6,242 nt of DNA. It comes from Alphaproteobacteria bacterium (GTDB lineage Bacteria; Pseudomonadota; Alphaproteobacteria; Sphingomonadales; Rhodothalassiaceae). Every line of letters starts with the position of its first letter. The stretch's first letter is position 1. Both the position numbers and the translations under genes were made by a program. The notes beneath the pieces are model-generated. The model was not told the origin of the DNA. It was given only the letters and a program-made list of their open reading frames with translations, and did no database searches. The stretch lies in NCBI GenBank assembly GCA_003695555.1, contig RFIU01000058.1, forward strand, positions 1 through 6,242, read 5' to 3'. Positions 6,218-6,242 of this stretch are shown here, in pieces.

Positions 6218-6242
6218 ATGGTCGCACTGATCCACACCGTCG
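6218..6242 (+). CDS. Start of a probable ComM/YifB-type AAA+ (Mg-chelatase-like) gene, truncated by window
   Basis: From the ATG at 6218 the frame reads MVALIHTV and leaves the window. AAGGGG directly precedes it, only 1-2 bases from the ATG, which is close for a ribosome binding site. Alphaproteobacterial ComM/YifB proteins typically begin MVxxVxTVAFxG, and as I recall, this gene often follows gshB in that class. Eight residues cannot prove the identity, so this is an inference from the N-terminal pattern and gene order. The longer ATG-initiated frame at 6189 stops after 13 codons. Confidence 0.42.

Noticed and set aside
6189..6230. Short frame starting at the ATG at 6189
   Set aside because: It stops after 13 codons, overlaps the better start at 6218 out of frame, and shows no recognisable product.
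1..6242. tRNA or rRNA genes, CRISPR arrays, insertion sequences or phage genes
   Set aside because: None seen. The window is almost filled by single-copy housekeeping genes, and the only repeats are short local ones in spacers.

Overview
The window is GC-rich chromosomal DNA carrying core genes, with no sign of mobile elements. Protein signatures point to an alphaproteobacterium. MetK has the alphaproteobacterial style around its P-loop (a GGAAPHGGGAFSGKD motif), and glutathione synthetase has KPLYGNGGAGVF where E. coli has KPLDGMGGASIF. The order lipoprotein PBP activator / rsmI / yraN / gshB / probable comM is, as I recall it, common in that class. The candidate metK promoter also fits the alphaproteobacterial -10 pattern. 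I cannot name a genus.

Layout from left to right. (1) metK on the minus strand, cut by the left edge just before its C-terminus. (2) A 263-bp divergent intergenic region with a perfect 8+2+8 palindrome (CATAAAGA-AA-TCTTTATG) directly upstream of a plausible metK promoter; it resembles an operator for a SAM/SAH-responsive ArsR-type regulator. (3) A plus-strand gene for a BtuF-like helical-backbone metal/cobalamin receptor without a signal peptide. (4) A 30-bp convergent gap that can form two alternative hairpins. (5) A minus-strand lipoprotein of the LpoA/LppC penicillin-binding-protein-activator family. (6) A short divergent gap with overlapping AT-rich -10-like hexamers. (7) A plus-strand run of rsmI and yraN (4-bp ATGA overlap), then gshB after 53 bp. 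(8) A 103-bp gap with a tandem 9-bp repeat and two hairpins, followed by the first codons of a probable comM/yifB-type gene at the right edge.

Functional links. metK makes S-adenosylmethionine. RsmI uses it to 2'-O-methylate 16S rRNA. GshB completes glutathione, also fed by sulfur amino acids. If the BtuF-like protein does bind a cobalamin-type ligand, its position back-to-back with metK across a SAM-type operator would fit a methionine/B12 link, but that is inference. The LpoA-like lipoprotein would act at the cell envelope, probably supporting peptidoglycan synthases.

Overall this is mostly ordinary housekeeping sequence. I found no convincing undescribed multi-gene system. The items most worth a second look are the metK operator with its divergent partner gene, the unexported BtuF-like protein, and two abutting 11-bp dyads placed against the gshB ribosome binding site.
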